In this document: positions 1 to 7,821 of the stretch, piece after piece
How the letters are laid out: each line of letters begins with the position of its first letter
Numbering within the stretch: the stretch's first letter is position 1
Assembly (NCBI RefSeq): GCF_021172045.1
Contig: NZ_CP087164.1
Location: 1,364,001 to 1,428,000 of the forward strand
From: Capillimicrobium parvum
Lineage (GTDB): Bacteria > Actinomycetota > Thermoleophilia > Solirubrobacterales > Solirubrobacteraceae
DNA length: 64,000 nucleotides
Direction of reading: 5' to 3'
Notes under the pieces: generated by a model
The model's database searches: none
What the model saw: only the letters and a program-made list of their open reading frames with translations
What the model was told of the DNA's origin: nothing
Translations under genes and position numbers: made by a program

Positions 1-109
1 GCGTGTGCAGGTGCGCGCGGTGCGTCGAGAACGCGCAGTACTTGCAGTGCGACACGCACGTCCGCGACAGCGACAGCGTCACGTTGCGGGAGAAGGTGAC
101 ACGCCTCAT
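1..109 (-). CDS. cofG: CofG-like radical SAM protein, N-terminal part (cut by window edge)
   Basis: Only the first 36 codons lie in the window, read leftwards from ATG at 109. The peptide opens with VTFSRNVTLSLSRTC and then holds the cluster motif CVSHCKYC, a CxxxCxYC signature that binds the [4Fe-4S] cluster of radical SAM enzymes. The 'VT-SRNV' lead-in directly before it is typical of CofG/FbiC, which make the deazaflavin core of coenzyme F420. A TACCGT hexamer ends 7 nt before the ATG, so the mRNA is probably leaderless. Whether this is a separate CofG or a CofG-CofH fusion (FbiC) cannot be told from this fragment; another radical SAM family is possible. Confidence 0.65.
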   Translation of the reverse strand, partial: MRRVTFSRNVTLSLSRTCVSHCKYCAFSTHRAHLHT

Positions 110-116
110 GGCCGGA

Positions 117-122
117 ACGGTA
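117..122 (-). promoter_or_regulatory. -10 element (TACCGT) of the cofG-like gene
   Basis: TACCGT on the minus strand ends 7 nt before ATG at 109, the spacing expected when transcription starts at the start codon. No clear -35 box is visible. Confidence 0.45.
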
Positions 123-139
123 TCGGTCCGGCTTCCCCG

Positions 140-161
140 GCCCGGCACCGTCGCGCCGGGC
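140..161 (-). terminator. Hairpin downstream of the SDR gene
   Basis: A perfect 7-bp stem (GCCCGGC/GCCGGGC) with an 8-nt loop lies 15 nt after the SDR stop codon, just before the promoter of the next minus-strand gene. No T-run follows, so it may terminate weakly or only protect the 3' end. Confidence 0.35.
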
Positions 162-175
162 GCTCGTGAAAACCC

Positions 176-943
176 CTACCGGGGCGCCATGCGCAGCGCG
201 CCGTCGAGCCGGATCACCTCGCCGTTGAGCATCGGGTTCTCGGCGATGTGCGCGGCGAGGGCGGCGTACTCGGACGGCTGGCCCAGCCTCGAGGGGAAGG
301 GCATCGACGCCCCGAGCGCCGCGCGCGCCTCCTCGGGCAGCGACGCGAGCAGCGGCGTGTCGAACAGCCCGGGGGCGATCGTGCAGACCCGGATGCCGAA
401 GCGCGACAGGTCGCGCGCCGCCGGCAGCGTCAGGCCGACGACGCCGCCCTTGGAGGCCGAGTAGGCGACCTGGCCGATCTGGCCGTCGTAGGCGGCGATC
501 GACGCGGTGTTCACGCAGACGCCGCGCTCGCCGCCCGCGTCGGGCTCGTTGGCGATCATCGCGGCGGAGGCGAGGCGCAGCGCGTTGAACGTGCCGACGA
601 GGTTGACGGCGATCACCCGCTCGAACGGCTCGAGGGCGTGGGCGCCGCGCTGCGTGGCGATCCGCTCGGCGGAGCCGATGCCGGCGCAGTGCACCGAGAT
701 GCGCAGGCCCCCCGGCGCGTCCGCCGCGGCGGCGACCGCGGCCTCGAGCGTGTCGGGGCGCGTGACGTCGGCGGGGCGGAAGGCCGCGTCGCCGCCGAGC
801 TCGGAGGCGAGCGCGCTGCCGCGCGCCTCGTCGATGTCGGCGATCACCACGCGCGCGCCCCGGGCGGCCAGCTCGCGCGCGGTCGCCTCGCCGAGTCCCG
901 ACGCGCCGCCCACGACGAGCGCCCCGCTGTCTTCGATTCGCAT
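176..943 (-). CDS. SDR-family NAD(P)-dependent oxidoreductase (HSD10-like)
   Basis: This 255-residue classical short-chain dehydrogenase has the Rossmann motif GGASGLGEA near residue 12, the NTAS segment carrying the catalytic Ser, and YSASK with the catalytic Tyr and Lys near residue 160. The length and the '[13 protein letters not shown]' stretch near the C-terminus resemble 3-hydroxyacyl-CoA dehydrogenase type II (HSD10) proteins, which oxidise 3-hydroxyacyl-CoA in beta-oxidation or branched-chain amino acid breakdown. The substrate is an inference from overall likeness. The ATG at 943 has a TAGCGT hexamer 8 nt upstream. It is divergent from a small cupin gene. Confidence 0.85.
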   Translation of the reverse strand: MRIEDSGALVVGGASGLGEATARELAARGARVVIADIDEARGSALASELGGDAAFRPADVTRPDTLEAAVAAAADAPGGLRISVHCAGIGSAERIATQRGAHALEPFERVIAVNLVGTFNALRLASAAMIANEPDAGGERGVCVNTASIAAYDGQIGQVAYSASKGGVVGLTLPAARDLSRFGIRVCTIAPGLFDTPLLASLPEEARAALGASMPFPSRLGQPSEYAALAAHIAENPMLNGEVIRLDGALRMAPR

Positions 944-951
944 GGCGCGTC

Positions 952-957
952 ACGCTA
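952..957 (-). promoter_or_regulatory. -10 element (TAGCGT) of the SDR gene
   Basis: TAGCGT on the minus strand, 8 nt before ATG at 943. It sits back to back with the plus-strand TAGGGT box at 970-975, giving a compact divergent promoter pair. Confidence 0.5.
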
Positions 958-969
958 TCGGTGCACGGG

Positions 970-975
970 TAGGGT
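970..975 (+). promoter_or_regulatory. -10 element (TAGGGT) of the cupin gene
   Basis: TAGGGT ends 7 nt before ATG at 983 and fits a leaderless transcript. It supports the start at 983 over any longer reading of the frame. Confidence 0.5.
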
Positions 976-982
976 CCGGCCC

Positions 983-1315
983 ATGGAAACCTGGGACCTC
1001 ACGCAGCTTGGTGTCGAGGCACATCAGCCGAAGGTGCTGCGCTCCGACGACGGCGCCGCACGTGCGATCGCGATCAACCTCCCCGCCGGCGAGATGCTGC
1101 AGGACCACGAGGTGTACGAACACGCGTGGGTGCACGTCCACCACGGCGAGGTGGAGATCGAGCAGGACGGCTCGACGACCACCGCGTCGGCCGGCTTCCT
1201 GGCCCACTTCGATCCGCACGAGCGCCACGAGGTCCGCGCGACGCAGGACGCCACCCTGCTGCTCATCCTCGCCCCCTGGCCGGGCGAGGGGCGCGACAAG
1301 AACTTCAACGCGTAG
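983..1315 (+). CDS. Small single-domain cupin protein
   Basis: The 110-residue protein is one cupin barrel. The first cupin motif appears around VYEHAWVHVHHGEVEIEQDG and the second as HFDPHERHEV, with His and Glu residues able to hold a metal ion. Such stand-alone cupins are often dioxygenases, isomerases or sensors, and the sequence gives no substrate. The frame is open much further upstream, but a -10 hexamer 7 nt before ATG 983 and the nearby divergent gene fix this start. It converges on egtD; a shared hairpin separates their 3' ends. Confidence 0.8.
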   Translation: METWDLTQLGVEAHQPKVLRSDDGAARAIAINLPAGEMLQDHEVYEHAWVHVHHGEVEIEQDGSTTTASAGFLAHFDPHERHEVRATQDATLLLILAPWPGEGRDKNFNA

Positions 1316-1335
1316 CGCGCGGCCCCGGCGCTACG
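1311..1335. terminator. Bidirectional hairpin between convergent cupin and egtD
   Basis: CGTAGCGC at 1311-1318 pairs perfectly with GCGCTACG at 1328-1335 around a 9-nt loop. The stem contains the stop codons of both convergent genes, so it can act on both transcripts. There is no T-tract. Confidence 0.5.
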
Positions 1336-2269
1336 CCCGCTCCGCCACCGTCACCGCGAACCACCCGCGCGGGTCGGTGGCGAGCTTGCGCAGCGTCAGG
1401 CCGGCCGCGGCGAGGTCCGCGGCGATCCGCTCGCTCGTGAACTTCGCACTGATCTCGGTGCGCAGCTCCTCGCGGTGGGCGAAGTCGACCTCCAGCCCGA
1501 GCGCGCCGATCGTCACCACCTGAGGCTCGAGGGCGCGCAGGCGCATCTCGACCCACTCGCGCCGGCGGTCGAAGAACGCGACGTGCTCGAACGCGCCGAG
1601 GTCGAAGTCGCCCCCCAGCTCGCGGTTGACGACCGCGAGCACGTTGCGGTTGAACTCGGCGGTGACGCCCGCGGCGTCGTTGTAGGCGGCCTCGATGATC
1701 GCCGGGTCCTTGACGAGGTCGGTGCCGAGCAGCAGCCGGTCGCCGGGGGCGAGCAGGCTGCCGATCAGCCGCAGGAACCGCCGCCGCGAGCCGGGTGGGA
1801 AGTTGCCGATGGTCCCGCCGAGGAACGCGACGGCGCGCCGCCCCGACGGCGCCGGCAGCCGGTCGAGGTGGCGCTCGATGTCGCCGACGACGCCGTGGAC
1901 GTCGACGTCGAGGTCGGCCAGCTCGTCAGCCGCCGCGCGCACGACGGTCTCCGACACGTCGACCGGGATGTAGCGCGCGGCCTGACCCGCCTCGAGCAGG
2001 ATGCGCGCCTTCGTCGTGGCGCCCGACCCGAGCTCCACGAGCTCGTCGACGCCCTCCATGAGCTCGGCGCCGCGGGTGCGCAGGATCCGCAGCTCGGTAC
2101 GGGTCGGGTAGTACTCGGGCTGCTCGCAGATCAGGTCGAACAGCTCCGAGCCGTGCGCGTCGTAGAAGTGCTTGGGCGGCAGCTCCTTGAACGGCCGGGT
2201 GAGGCCGTCGTGGACGTCGTCGGCCAGCGAGCGCTCCTGGCCGGCCGCGAGATGGACGTCGACGGTCAT
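1331..2269 (-). CDS. egtD: L-histidine N(alpha)-methyltransferase EgtD
   Basis: EgtD trimethylates histidine with SAM to give hercynine, the first step of ergothioneine synthesis. The 312-residue length matches the family (about 320). The SAM-binding stretch VELGSGATTKARIL lies near residue 85, and FLGGTIGNF near residue 155 is a family hallmark, as is the N-terminal PKHFYDAHGSELFD segment. The ATG at 2269 overlaps the egtB stop codon in an ATGA, so the two are translationally coupled, with egtB first. The frame stays open far upstream but that part is antisense shadow. EgtA, EgtC and EgtE are not present in the window. Confidence 0.95.
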   Translation of the reverse strand: MTVDVHLAAGQERSLADDVHDGLTRPFKELPPKHFYDAHGSELFDLICEQPEYYPTRTELRILRTRGAELMEGVDELVELGSGATTKARILLEAGQAARYIPVDVSETVVRAAADELADLDVDVHGVVGDIERHLDRLPAPSGRRAVAFLGGTIGNFPPGSRRRFLRLIGSLLAPGDRLLLGTDLVKDPAIIEAAYNDAAGVTAEFNRNVLAVVNRELGGDFDLGAFEHVAFFDRRREWVEMRLRALEPQVVTIGALGLEVDFAHREELRTEISAKFTSERIAADLAAAGLTLRKLATDPRGWFAVTVAERA

Positions 2270-3402
2270 CCGGTCCTCCCGGAGGTCGGGTTCGTCGGTT
2301 CGTGATCGGTCGCCAGGCGAAGGCCGGCGAAGAGCTGGCGCCGCTGGGGCAGGTCCCAGTTGCGGAACGTCGGGCCGGCGACGCGCGGGTGCGTGGCGCA
2401 CGAGCCGCCGCGCAGGACGCGATAGCGGTCGCCGAAGAAGGGCTCGGAGTACTCGCGGTACGGGTACGCCCGGAAGCCCGGGTAGGCCAGGAACGCCGAG
2501 GCGGTCCACTCCCAGACCTGGCCGGGTCCATCCATGGGATCCAGGTCCCAGGTCGCCGCCCTCTCCCACTCGGCCTCGGTCGGCAGTCGCGCGCCGGCCC
2601 AGCGGGCGAAGGCGTCGGCCTCGAACCAGGAGACGTGGACGACGGGCGCGTCCGGATCTCCGGTGCGGACGCCTTCGGGACAGTCGCCGATGTCGTACTC
2701 CTCCTTCCACATCCACGCCTCGTGCGACCACCACGGGCGGCGCTCGTAGCCGCCGCCCTCGGTGAACGTCAGCCACGTCGCGTTCGTGACGGGGCGGCGG
2801 GCGATGCGGAAGGCGGCCAGGCTCACCAGGTGGCGAGGGCGCTCGTTGTCGTAGGCGAAGCCGTCCGGCCCGGCGCCCATCAGGAACTCGGCGGCGGGGA
2901 GGGCGATCCAGTCGTCGTCGCGCCCGGCCACGGGTGCCGGCACGCCGCAGCCGTCCGGCAGGGGCAGCCCGCCGAGGACCATCGTCTGCAGCATCGTCTC
3001 GGTGTGCTGCAGCTCGTGGCGCAGGACGAGCTCGTGCAGATCGGTGGCGCCATCGCGCGCGGTCACCGCCACGGTGCGTGCCCGGACGGCCTCCAGGTAG
3101 GCGAGCAGCTCGGCCCCGCGCAGGAACTCGAGGTCGCCGCGCACCGCACGCGGCGTCTCGAACGCGTCGTAGAGCGCGGCGAGGTCGGGCCGCAGCATGT
3201 CGAGGCCGCCGAGCCGGTGGGCGATCCACAGGTCCTCGTAGGCGGCGATGTGGCCGAGGTCCCAGGCGATGGGGCTCATGATCGGGTCGACGACCCGCTC
3301 GAGATCCTCGTCGCTCAGGTGCGCGACCAGCCCGAGTGTGCGGGCGCGCGCACCGTCCAGCGCCTCCCGCATCCCGGCCCGGCCGTCCAGGATCTGTGCC
3401 AC
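2266..3402 (-). CDS. egtB: Hercynine oxygenase (sulfoxide synthase) EgtB
   Basis: EgtB is an iron(II) enzyme that joins hercynine to a thiol (gamma-glutamylcysteine or cysteine) with O2. The N-terminal DinB-like part carries the iron ligands: His51 (DLGHI) and the motif HELQHTE (His129, His133). The C-terminal half (from about residue 170) is an FGE-sulfatase fold ending in GGSCATHP and GLRLA. The chosen start is GTG at 3402, because a TACGTT hexamer lies 6 nt upstream and family members begin at about this point; ATG ten codons in is the alternative. It is the first gene of a two-gene unit with egtD. Confidence 0.93.
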   Translation of the reverse strand: MAQILDGRAGMREALDGARARTLGLVAHLSDEDLERVVDPIMSPIAWDLGHIAAYEDLWIAHRLGGLDMLRPDLAALYDAFETPRAVRGDLEFLRGAELLAYLEAVRARTVAVTARDGATDLHELVLRHELQHTETMLQTMVLGGLPLPDGCGVPAPVAGRDDDWIALPAAEFLMGAGPDGFAYDNERPRHLVSLAAFRIARRPVTNATWLTFTEGGGYERRPWWSHEAWMWKEEYDIGDCPEGVRTGDPDAPVVHVSWFEADAFARWAGARLPTEAEWERAATWDLDPMDGPGQVWEWTASAFLAYPGFRAYPYREYSEPFFGDRYRVLRGGSCATHPRVAGPTFRNWDLPQRRQLFAGLRLATDHEPTNPTSGRTG

Positions 3403-3408
3403 CCCGAC

Positions 3409-3414
3409 AACGTA
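3409..3414 (-). promoter_or_regulatory. -10 element (TACGTT) of egtB-egtD
   Basis: TACGTT on the minus strand ends 6 nt before GTG at 3402. It lies between egtB and the 3' end of pgl and so gives egtBD its own promoter. Confidence 0.45.
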
Positions 3415-3439
3415 CAGGGCCGGTCGTGCGGCCTCCGCG

Positions 3440-4138
3440 TCATGGCGCCGCCGCGCCATCCACGACGACCTCGAGGGCGCCGAGCGAGAGCATCGAGGCG
3501 GGCACCGCCGGGTCCGGGCCGGCCGCGACCTTGGCCATCGCATCGCGCTTCTCCTCGCCGGCGACGAGCAGCATGAGCCGCTTCGCGGCGTGCAGGAGCG
3601 GCAGCGTGAAGGTGATCCGGTCCGGCGGCGGCTTCGGGGAGTCGTGGAGGCCAACGACCAGGCGGTCGTCGACGTGGATCTCGGGGTGGCCGGGAAACAG
3701 CGAGCACGTGTGCCCGTCGGGCCCCATGCCGCACATGATCACGTCGAACAGCGGCAGGCCGTCCGCGCCGGCGACGACCGCGTCGAGCACCTCGGCCTGG
3801 TAGAGCGCCGCCGCGTCGTCGGCGCCGCGCTCGCCGAGCACGCGGTGCACGTTCCCGGCCGGGATCTGGATGCCATCCAGCAGCGACCGGCGCACCATCT
3901 TGAAGTTCGAGTCGTCGTCGTCAGGGCCGACCGCGCGCTCGTCCGACAGCCACAGGTGCACGTGGCCCCAGTCGGAGACGAGCGGCGCGAGCAGCTCGTG
4001 GCAGCGCTCGGGCGTCGTGCCGCCCGCGAGCGCGACGTGGACCGTCCGCGACGTCGCGTTGCAGACGGCGGCGACGACCTCGGCCGAGTGGGCGGCCACG
4101 GCCTCCTTGTCGGCGACCCGCACGATCTCGATGCTCAT
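3440..4138 (-). CDS. pgl: 6-phosphogluconolactonase (DevB type)
   Basis: The 232-residue protein hydrolyses 6-phosphoglucono-lactone, the second step of the oxidative pentose phosphate pathway. It shows the nagB/DevB features VALAGGTTPERC (phosphate loop), WLSDERAVGPDDDDSNF (the 'DER-SN' signature) and MGPDGHTCSLFPGHP. The ATG at 4138 overlaps the stop of a 42-codon ORF (ATGA). It is the last gene of the minus-strand run RibD-like - ROK kinase - zwf - opcA - small ORF - pgl, which puts G6P production, its dehydrogenase and the lactonase in one operon. gnd is not present. Confidence 0.93.
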   Translation of the reverse strand: MSIEIVRVADKEAVAAHSAEVVAAVCNATSRTVHVALAGGTTPERCHELLAPLVSDWGHVHLWLSDERAVGPDDDDSNFKMVRRSLLDGIQIPAGNVHRVLGERGADDAAALYQAEVLDAVVAGADGLPLFDVIMCGMGPDGHTCSLFPGHPEIHVDDRLVVGLHDSPKPPPDRITFTLPLLHAAKRLMLLVAGEEKRDAMAKVAAGPDPAVPASMLSLGALEVVVDGAAAP

Positions 4139-4263
4139 CGGTGGTGCTCCGGCTGAGGAGGCATGGCTGGGAGTCTCTCGCACGCGCCGCGGGCACGCTG
4201 GTCCGCGCCGATCTCGCCGAGCGCGCCGACCAGGCGCAACGGGACGGGGGAGCGGCCGGCCAT
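4135..4263 (-). CDS. Small coupled ORF (42 aa) between opcA and pgl, function unknown
   Basis: A 42-codon reading frame fills the whole gap between opcA and pgl. Its ATG (4263-4261) shares one base with the opcA stop (TGATG), and its TGA overlaps the pgl ATG (ATGA). The peptide starts MAGRSPVPLRLVGALGEIG and is rich in Arg, Pro and Ala, with one Cys and no membrane segment. The exact fit at both ends argues that it is translated, perhaps only to carry ribosomes from opcA to pgl. I recognise no family; it could be a non-functional relay or the relic of a longer gene. Confidence 0.5.
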   Translation of the reverse strand: MAGRSPVPLRLVGALGEIGADQRARGACERLPAMPPQPEHHR

Positions 4264-5363
4264 CAGCCCACCATGATCTGCGCGGCCTCGAGCGCGGGCC
4301 GGTAGGTCGGGTCGCGCAGGAGCGCCTGGCGGATGCCCTCGCCAAGGATCCCCGCCTCGCCGCGCGACGCGCCCAGCACCGTCCACGTGCGCTCGGTGTG
4401 GCCGTCCGCCCGCGTGCCGCGGGTCACGCGCCGCGCGTGCAGGCCGCCCTCGCCGCGGTCGAGATCGAGCACCGTGCCCTGGCCGGTCTCGATCGTGATG
4501 CCGGCCAGGCCGCGGACCGACAGCGACGGGTCCGGGTGCAGCGCCAGGCGCACCTCGCCCTTGCGGTTGCGCGCGTGCCCTTCGAGCGTGTCGCGCCGCC
4601 AGGCCAGTGCGCCCGGGGTCCACCCGAGCCGCGAGGCGAGCCAGCCGAACAGCAGGACTCCCGCGACGACCGACTCGGGGTGATGACGGATCTCGACGCT
4701 CGAGATGGTCGGCAGCTGCGCGCGCCACCGCGGCGGATCGAAGCTGGCGGCGATGCGCTCGCGCCACGGCGTCGAGCGCAGCCAGGCGAGATCGACGACG
4801 TAGACGCGCTCCGACAGTGCGCAGGCCCTGTGCACGGCGTCCTCCGGATCGGGCTCGTCGACGGAGTCCAGCAGCACGACCTGCGCGAGCCCCAGGAGCG
4901 CATCGACGGCGTTCCAGCGGCCGTGCGGCGACCACAGCATCGTGGGCATGTCGGTGACCACGATCGGGTCGATGATCGTGTCGAGGTGCTCGAGGTGCGA
5001 TTCGCCGATGTCGAGCACGAGGTGCTCGTGCGTGGTCGTGATCTCGCCCGCCACCGGCTCCTCGTCGGTGACCACCGTGACGCGCGCGTCGATGGTGGTG
5101 CGCCCCGGCTCCACCGCACACAGGACGGTGCGCGACGCGTGGTACCGGCCGACGCGCTCGAGGCGGTTCTCGATCTCGCCGCGCCACGGCCGGTCCACCA
5201 CCGCAACCAGGTTGAGCACGCGGGCGGGGAACACGGCGCCGTGCTCGCCCTGGGCGGCGTGCTCGATCTGCAGCTCGCGCACGGCGGCCTCGATCTTCGA
5301 CGGCGTCGTGTCGCGCTCGAACCAGGTGGTGTCGGCGAGCGAATGGGTCAGATCGCGCGCCAC
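4263..5363 (-). CDS. opcA: Glucose-6-phosphate dehydrogenase assembly protein OpcA
   Basis: OpcA is needed for full activity of glucose-6-phosphate dehydrogenase in actinobacteria and cyanobacteria. This 366-residue copy has the family's N-terminal WFERDTTPSKIEAAVREL region and a central DMPTMLWSPHGRW stretch, which matches the conserved 'PT-LWW' area of the family. The start is GTG at 5363, which overlaps the 3' end of zwf by 16 nt; the zwf-opcA order is the usual one. It passes translation to a 42-codon ORF through a TGATG overlap. Confidence 0.9.
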   Translation of the reverse strand: MARDLTHSLADTTWFERDTTPSKIEAAVRELQIEHAAQGEHGAVFPARVLNLVAVVDRPWRGEIENRLERVGRYHASRTVLCAVEPGRTTIDARVTVVTDEEPVAGEITTTHEHLVLDIGESHLEHLDTIIDPIVVTDMPTMLWSPHGRWNAVDALLGLAQVVLLDSVDEPDPEDAVHRACALSERVYVVDLAWLRSTPWRERIAASFDPPRWRAQLPTISSVEIRHHPESVVAGVLLFGWLASRLGWTPGALAWRRDTLEGHARNRKGEVRLALHPDPSLSVRGLAGITIETGQGTVLDLDRGEGGLHARRVTRGTRADGHTERTWTVLGASRGEAGILGEGIRQALLRDPTYRPALEAAQIMVG

Positions 5364-6859
5364 CGGTCGTCGCCCTCCAGCAGCCGGTCGGCTTCGGGCG
5401 GGCCCTGGCTGCCGGCCTCGTAGTGTGCGAGCGGCGGGTCGTCGCGCTGCCAGGCGCCGAGCACCGGGTCGATGATCCGCCACTGCGCCTCGACCTCGTC
5501 GTTGCGCGTGAACAGCGTCGCGTCGCCGCGCATCGCGTCGGTGATGAGGCGCTCGTAGGCCTCGGGCGACTGCGACATGAACGCCGTCCCGTAGAGGAAC
5601 TCCATCTGGACCGGGCGGATGACCATCCGCGTGCCCGGGATCTTGGCCCCGAGCGACAGCGATACGCCCTCGTTGGGCTGGACGTGCAGGATCAGCTGGT
5701 TGGGCTGGACGCCGAGCGAGCCCTCCTTCGCGAACGCAAGGTGCGGGACCGGCTTGAGGATGACCGCGATCTCGGTGACCTTGCGAGCGAGGCGCTTGCC
5801 CGTGCGCAGGTAGAACGGCACGCCGTTCCAGCGCCACGTGTCGACCTCGAGGCGCAGCGACGCGAACGTCTCGGTCTGGGACTCGGGCGGAACGCCCTCC
5901 TCCTCGAGGTAGCCGCGCACGTCCTCGCCGCCGACGGTGCCCGCCGTGTACTGCGCCCGGACGGTCTCGTCGGGGGCGGGCGCCCGGATGGCCCGCAGGA
6001 CCTTGACCTTCTCGTCGCGCACCTCGTCGGCGGTGAACGTCACCGGTGGCTCCATGCACAGCAGGCACAGCAGCTGGAGCATGTGGTTCTGCACGAGGTC
6101 GCGCAGCGCGCCGGCGGAGTCGTAGTAGCCCGCCCGCGAGCCGATGCCGACCTCCTCGGCCGCCGTGATCTCCACGTGGTCGATGTAGTTGCGGTTCCAC
6201 AGCGGCTCGAACATGCCGTTGGCGAAGCGGAACGCAAGGACGTTCTGGACGGTCTCCTTGCCGAGGTAGTGGTCGATGCGGAAGACCTGCTTCTCGTCGA
6301 AGACCGCGAGCACCCGGCGGTTGAGCTCGCTGGCCTCCGCGCCGGTGGTCCCGAACGGCTTCTCGATGATGACCCGCACCTGGCAGTCCGCGCGATGGGC
6401 GAGGCCGTGCTCGCCGAGATGCTCGACGATCACCGGGAAGAACGCCGGGGCGGTCGAGAGGTAGAACGCGCGGTTCAGCGGCCCGCCGTTGTCGGCATCG
6501 AACTCGTCGAGCTGGGCCGACAGGCTGTCGTAGGCGTCGTCGTCGCCGAAGCTGCCGGGGATGTAGCGGACGCGGTCGAGCAGGGCGTCGAGGACCGCCG
6601 GGTCCGGCCGGCGCCGGCTGAACTGCTCGATCGCCTCGCGCGCCTCGCGCTGGTAGTCCTCGTGGCTGGACTGCGAGCGCGCGATGCCGATGAGGTTGAA
6701 GCGCTCGGGCAGCGCGCCGTCGTGGGCGAGGTTGTAGAGCGCGGGCAGGAGCTTGCGGCGGGCGAGGTCGCCGGTCGCGCCGAAGATCGTCAGCGTCGTG
6801 GGGTCGACCGGAAGGCGCTCGAGCCCGGCGGTGAGCGGGTTCTCTGCGGTGTCGGTCAT
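5348..6859 (-). CDS. zwf: Glucose-6-phosphate 1-dehydrogenase
   Basis: Zwf oxidises glucose-6-phosphate to the lactone with NAD(P)+. The 503-residue protein is of normal length. It has the dinucleotide motif IFGATGDLARRKL near residue 25, the catalytic signature RIDHYLGKETVQN, and the C-terminal FYLRTGKRL segment. The ATG at 6859 overlaps the stop of the ROK kinase gene (ATGA). The kinase upstream can supply its substrate, and opcA and pgl follow. Confidence 0.97.
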   Translation of the reverse strand: MTDTAENPLTAGLERLPVDPTTLTIFGATGDLARRKLLPALYNLAHDGALPERFNLIGIARSQSSHEDYQREAREAIEQFSRRRPDPAVLDALLDRVRYIPGSFGDDDAYDSLSAQLDEFDADNGGPLNRAFYLSTAPAFFPVIVEHLGEHGLAHRADCQVRVIIEKPFGTTGAEASELNRRVLAVFDEKQVFRIDHYLGKETVQNVLAFRFANGMFEPLWNRNYIDHVEITAAEEVGIGSRAGYYDSAGALRDLVQNHMLQLLCLLCMEPPVTFTADEVRDEKVKVLRAIRAPAPDETVRAQYTAGTVGGEDVRGYLEEEGVPPESQTETFASLRLEVDTWRWNGVPFYLRTGKRLARKVTEIAVILKPVPHLAFAKEGSLGVQPNQLILHVQPNEGVSLSLGAKIPGTRMVIRPVQMEFLYGTAFMSQSPEAYERLITDAMRGDATLFTRNDEVEAQWRIIDPVLGAWQRDDPPLAHYEAGSQGPPEADRLLEGDDRWRAI

Positions 6860-7821
6860 CGGATCGTGGTGGTCGGCCGGTCCCCCAGCAGGACTTCCTG
6901 CGCGGCGAGCAGGGCGGCGCCCCGGACGCCGGCGCGCGGCCCGGACCGGGCGATGCGCACGGTGGTCCGGGTGCCCACTCCGGGCAGCACGAAACGCCCT
7001 GCGGCCTCGCGCGCCGGTTCGAGCAGCAGGTCTCCGGCGGTCGAGACCCCGCCGCCGATGGCGACGACCTCGGGGTCGAACATGTTGATCGCGTTCGCGA
7101 TCCCCAGCCCGAGGCGGCGTCCGAGGACGGCGATGAGGGCGATCGCCTGCTCGTCGCCGGCCTTGGCCGCCTTGACCACGGCGACCCCGGTCTCGAAGCC
7201 CTGCTCGCGCCCGAGGGCGTCGAGCGCGGTGCCGGAGGCGAGCGACTCGAGCGAGCCTGGCCGCGGGAACCGCTCGTCGCGCCCGGCGGGGGCGTCGAGC
7301 TGCGAGGGGTCCGCGGCGACGACCATGTGGCCGAACTCGCCCCCCGCGCCCGTCACGCCGCGGTAGACGCGGCCGTCGATGACCACGCCGCCGCCCACGC
7401 CGGTGCCCACGGTGAACATGATGAGGTTCGCCGCCTCGAGCGTGCCGTCCTCGGCGTGCGCCTCGGCGAGCGCGGCGACGGAGGCGTCGTTGTCGACGTA
7501 CACCGGCAACCCGAGGCGCTCGCGCAGCACGGTGCGCAGCGGCACGTCCTGCAGCGGGATGTTCACGCTCGAGCGCACCGTCCCGGTGTCCCAGTCGATG
7601 ACCGACGGCAGCCCCACGCCGATCGCGGCGGCCGGCTCGGAGCCTCGGGCGGCCTCGACGCCTTCGACCAGCTGGTCGATCAGGGCGTCGGCGGAGGACA
7701 GGTCCGTGGGCTCGATCCGGGGCTCCGAGAGCACGCCGCCCTGCAGCAGCGCGATCGAGACCTTGGTGCCGCCGACGTCGACGCCGATCAGTCGCTGGTC
7801 CACTGCAGCCGTGTGTATCAC
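6856..7821 (-). CDS. ROK-family sugar kinase (glucokinase-like) lacking the zinc cysteines
   Basis: The 321-residue protein has the ROK phosphate motif VDVGGTK near residue 14, the sugar/base motif YVDNDASVAALAE and FTVGTGVGGGV. Its place before zwf suggests glucokinase, making G6P from glucose. The zinc ligand His of GEFGHM (residue 165) is kept, but the usual CxCGxxGC motif that should follow reads ERFPRPGS (residues 183-190), so all three Cys are gone. The family normally needs this zinc for structure, so the protein either folds without it or differs in substrate. The start is GTG at 7821, coupled (GTGA) to the RibD-like gene; GTG at 7803 is an alternative. Confidence 0.85.
   Translation of the reverse strand: MIHTAAVDQRLIGVDVGGTKVSIALLQGGVLSEPRIEPTDLSSADALIDQLVEGVEAARGSEPAAAIGVGLPSVIDWDTGTVRSSVNIPLQDVPLRTVLRERLGLPVYVDNDASVAALAEAHAEDGTLEAANLIMFTVGTGVGGGVVIDGRVYRGVTGAGGEFGHMVVAADPSQLDAPAGRDERFPRPGSLESLASGTALDALGREQGFETGVAVVKAAKAGDEQAIALIAVLGRRLGLGIANAINMFDPEVVAIGGGVSTAGDLLLEPAREAAGRFVLPGVGTRTTVRIARSGPRAGVRGAALLAAQEVLLGDRPTTTIR

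Noticed and set aside
248-982. Long upstream extension of the small cupin gene frame
   Set aside because: It is antisense to the SDR gene and of Arg/Gly/Ala composition; the promoter box and cupin length set the start at 983.
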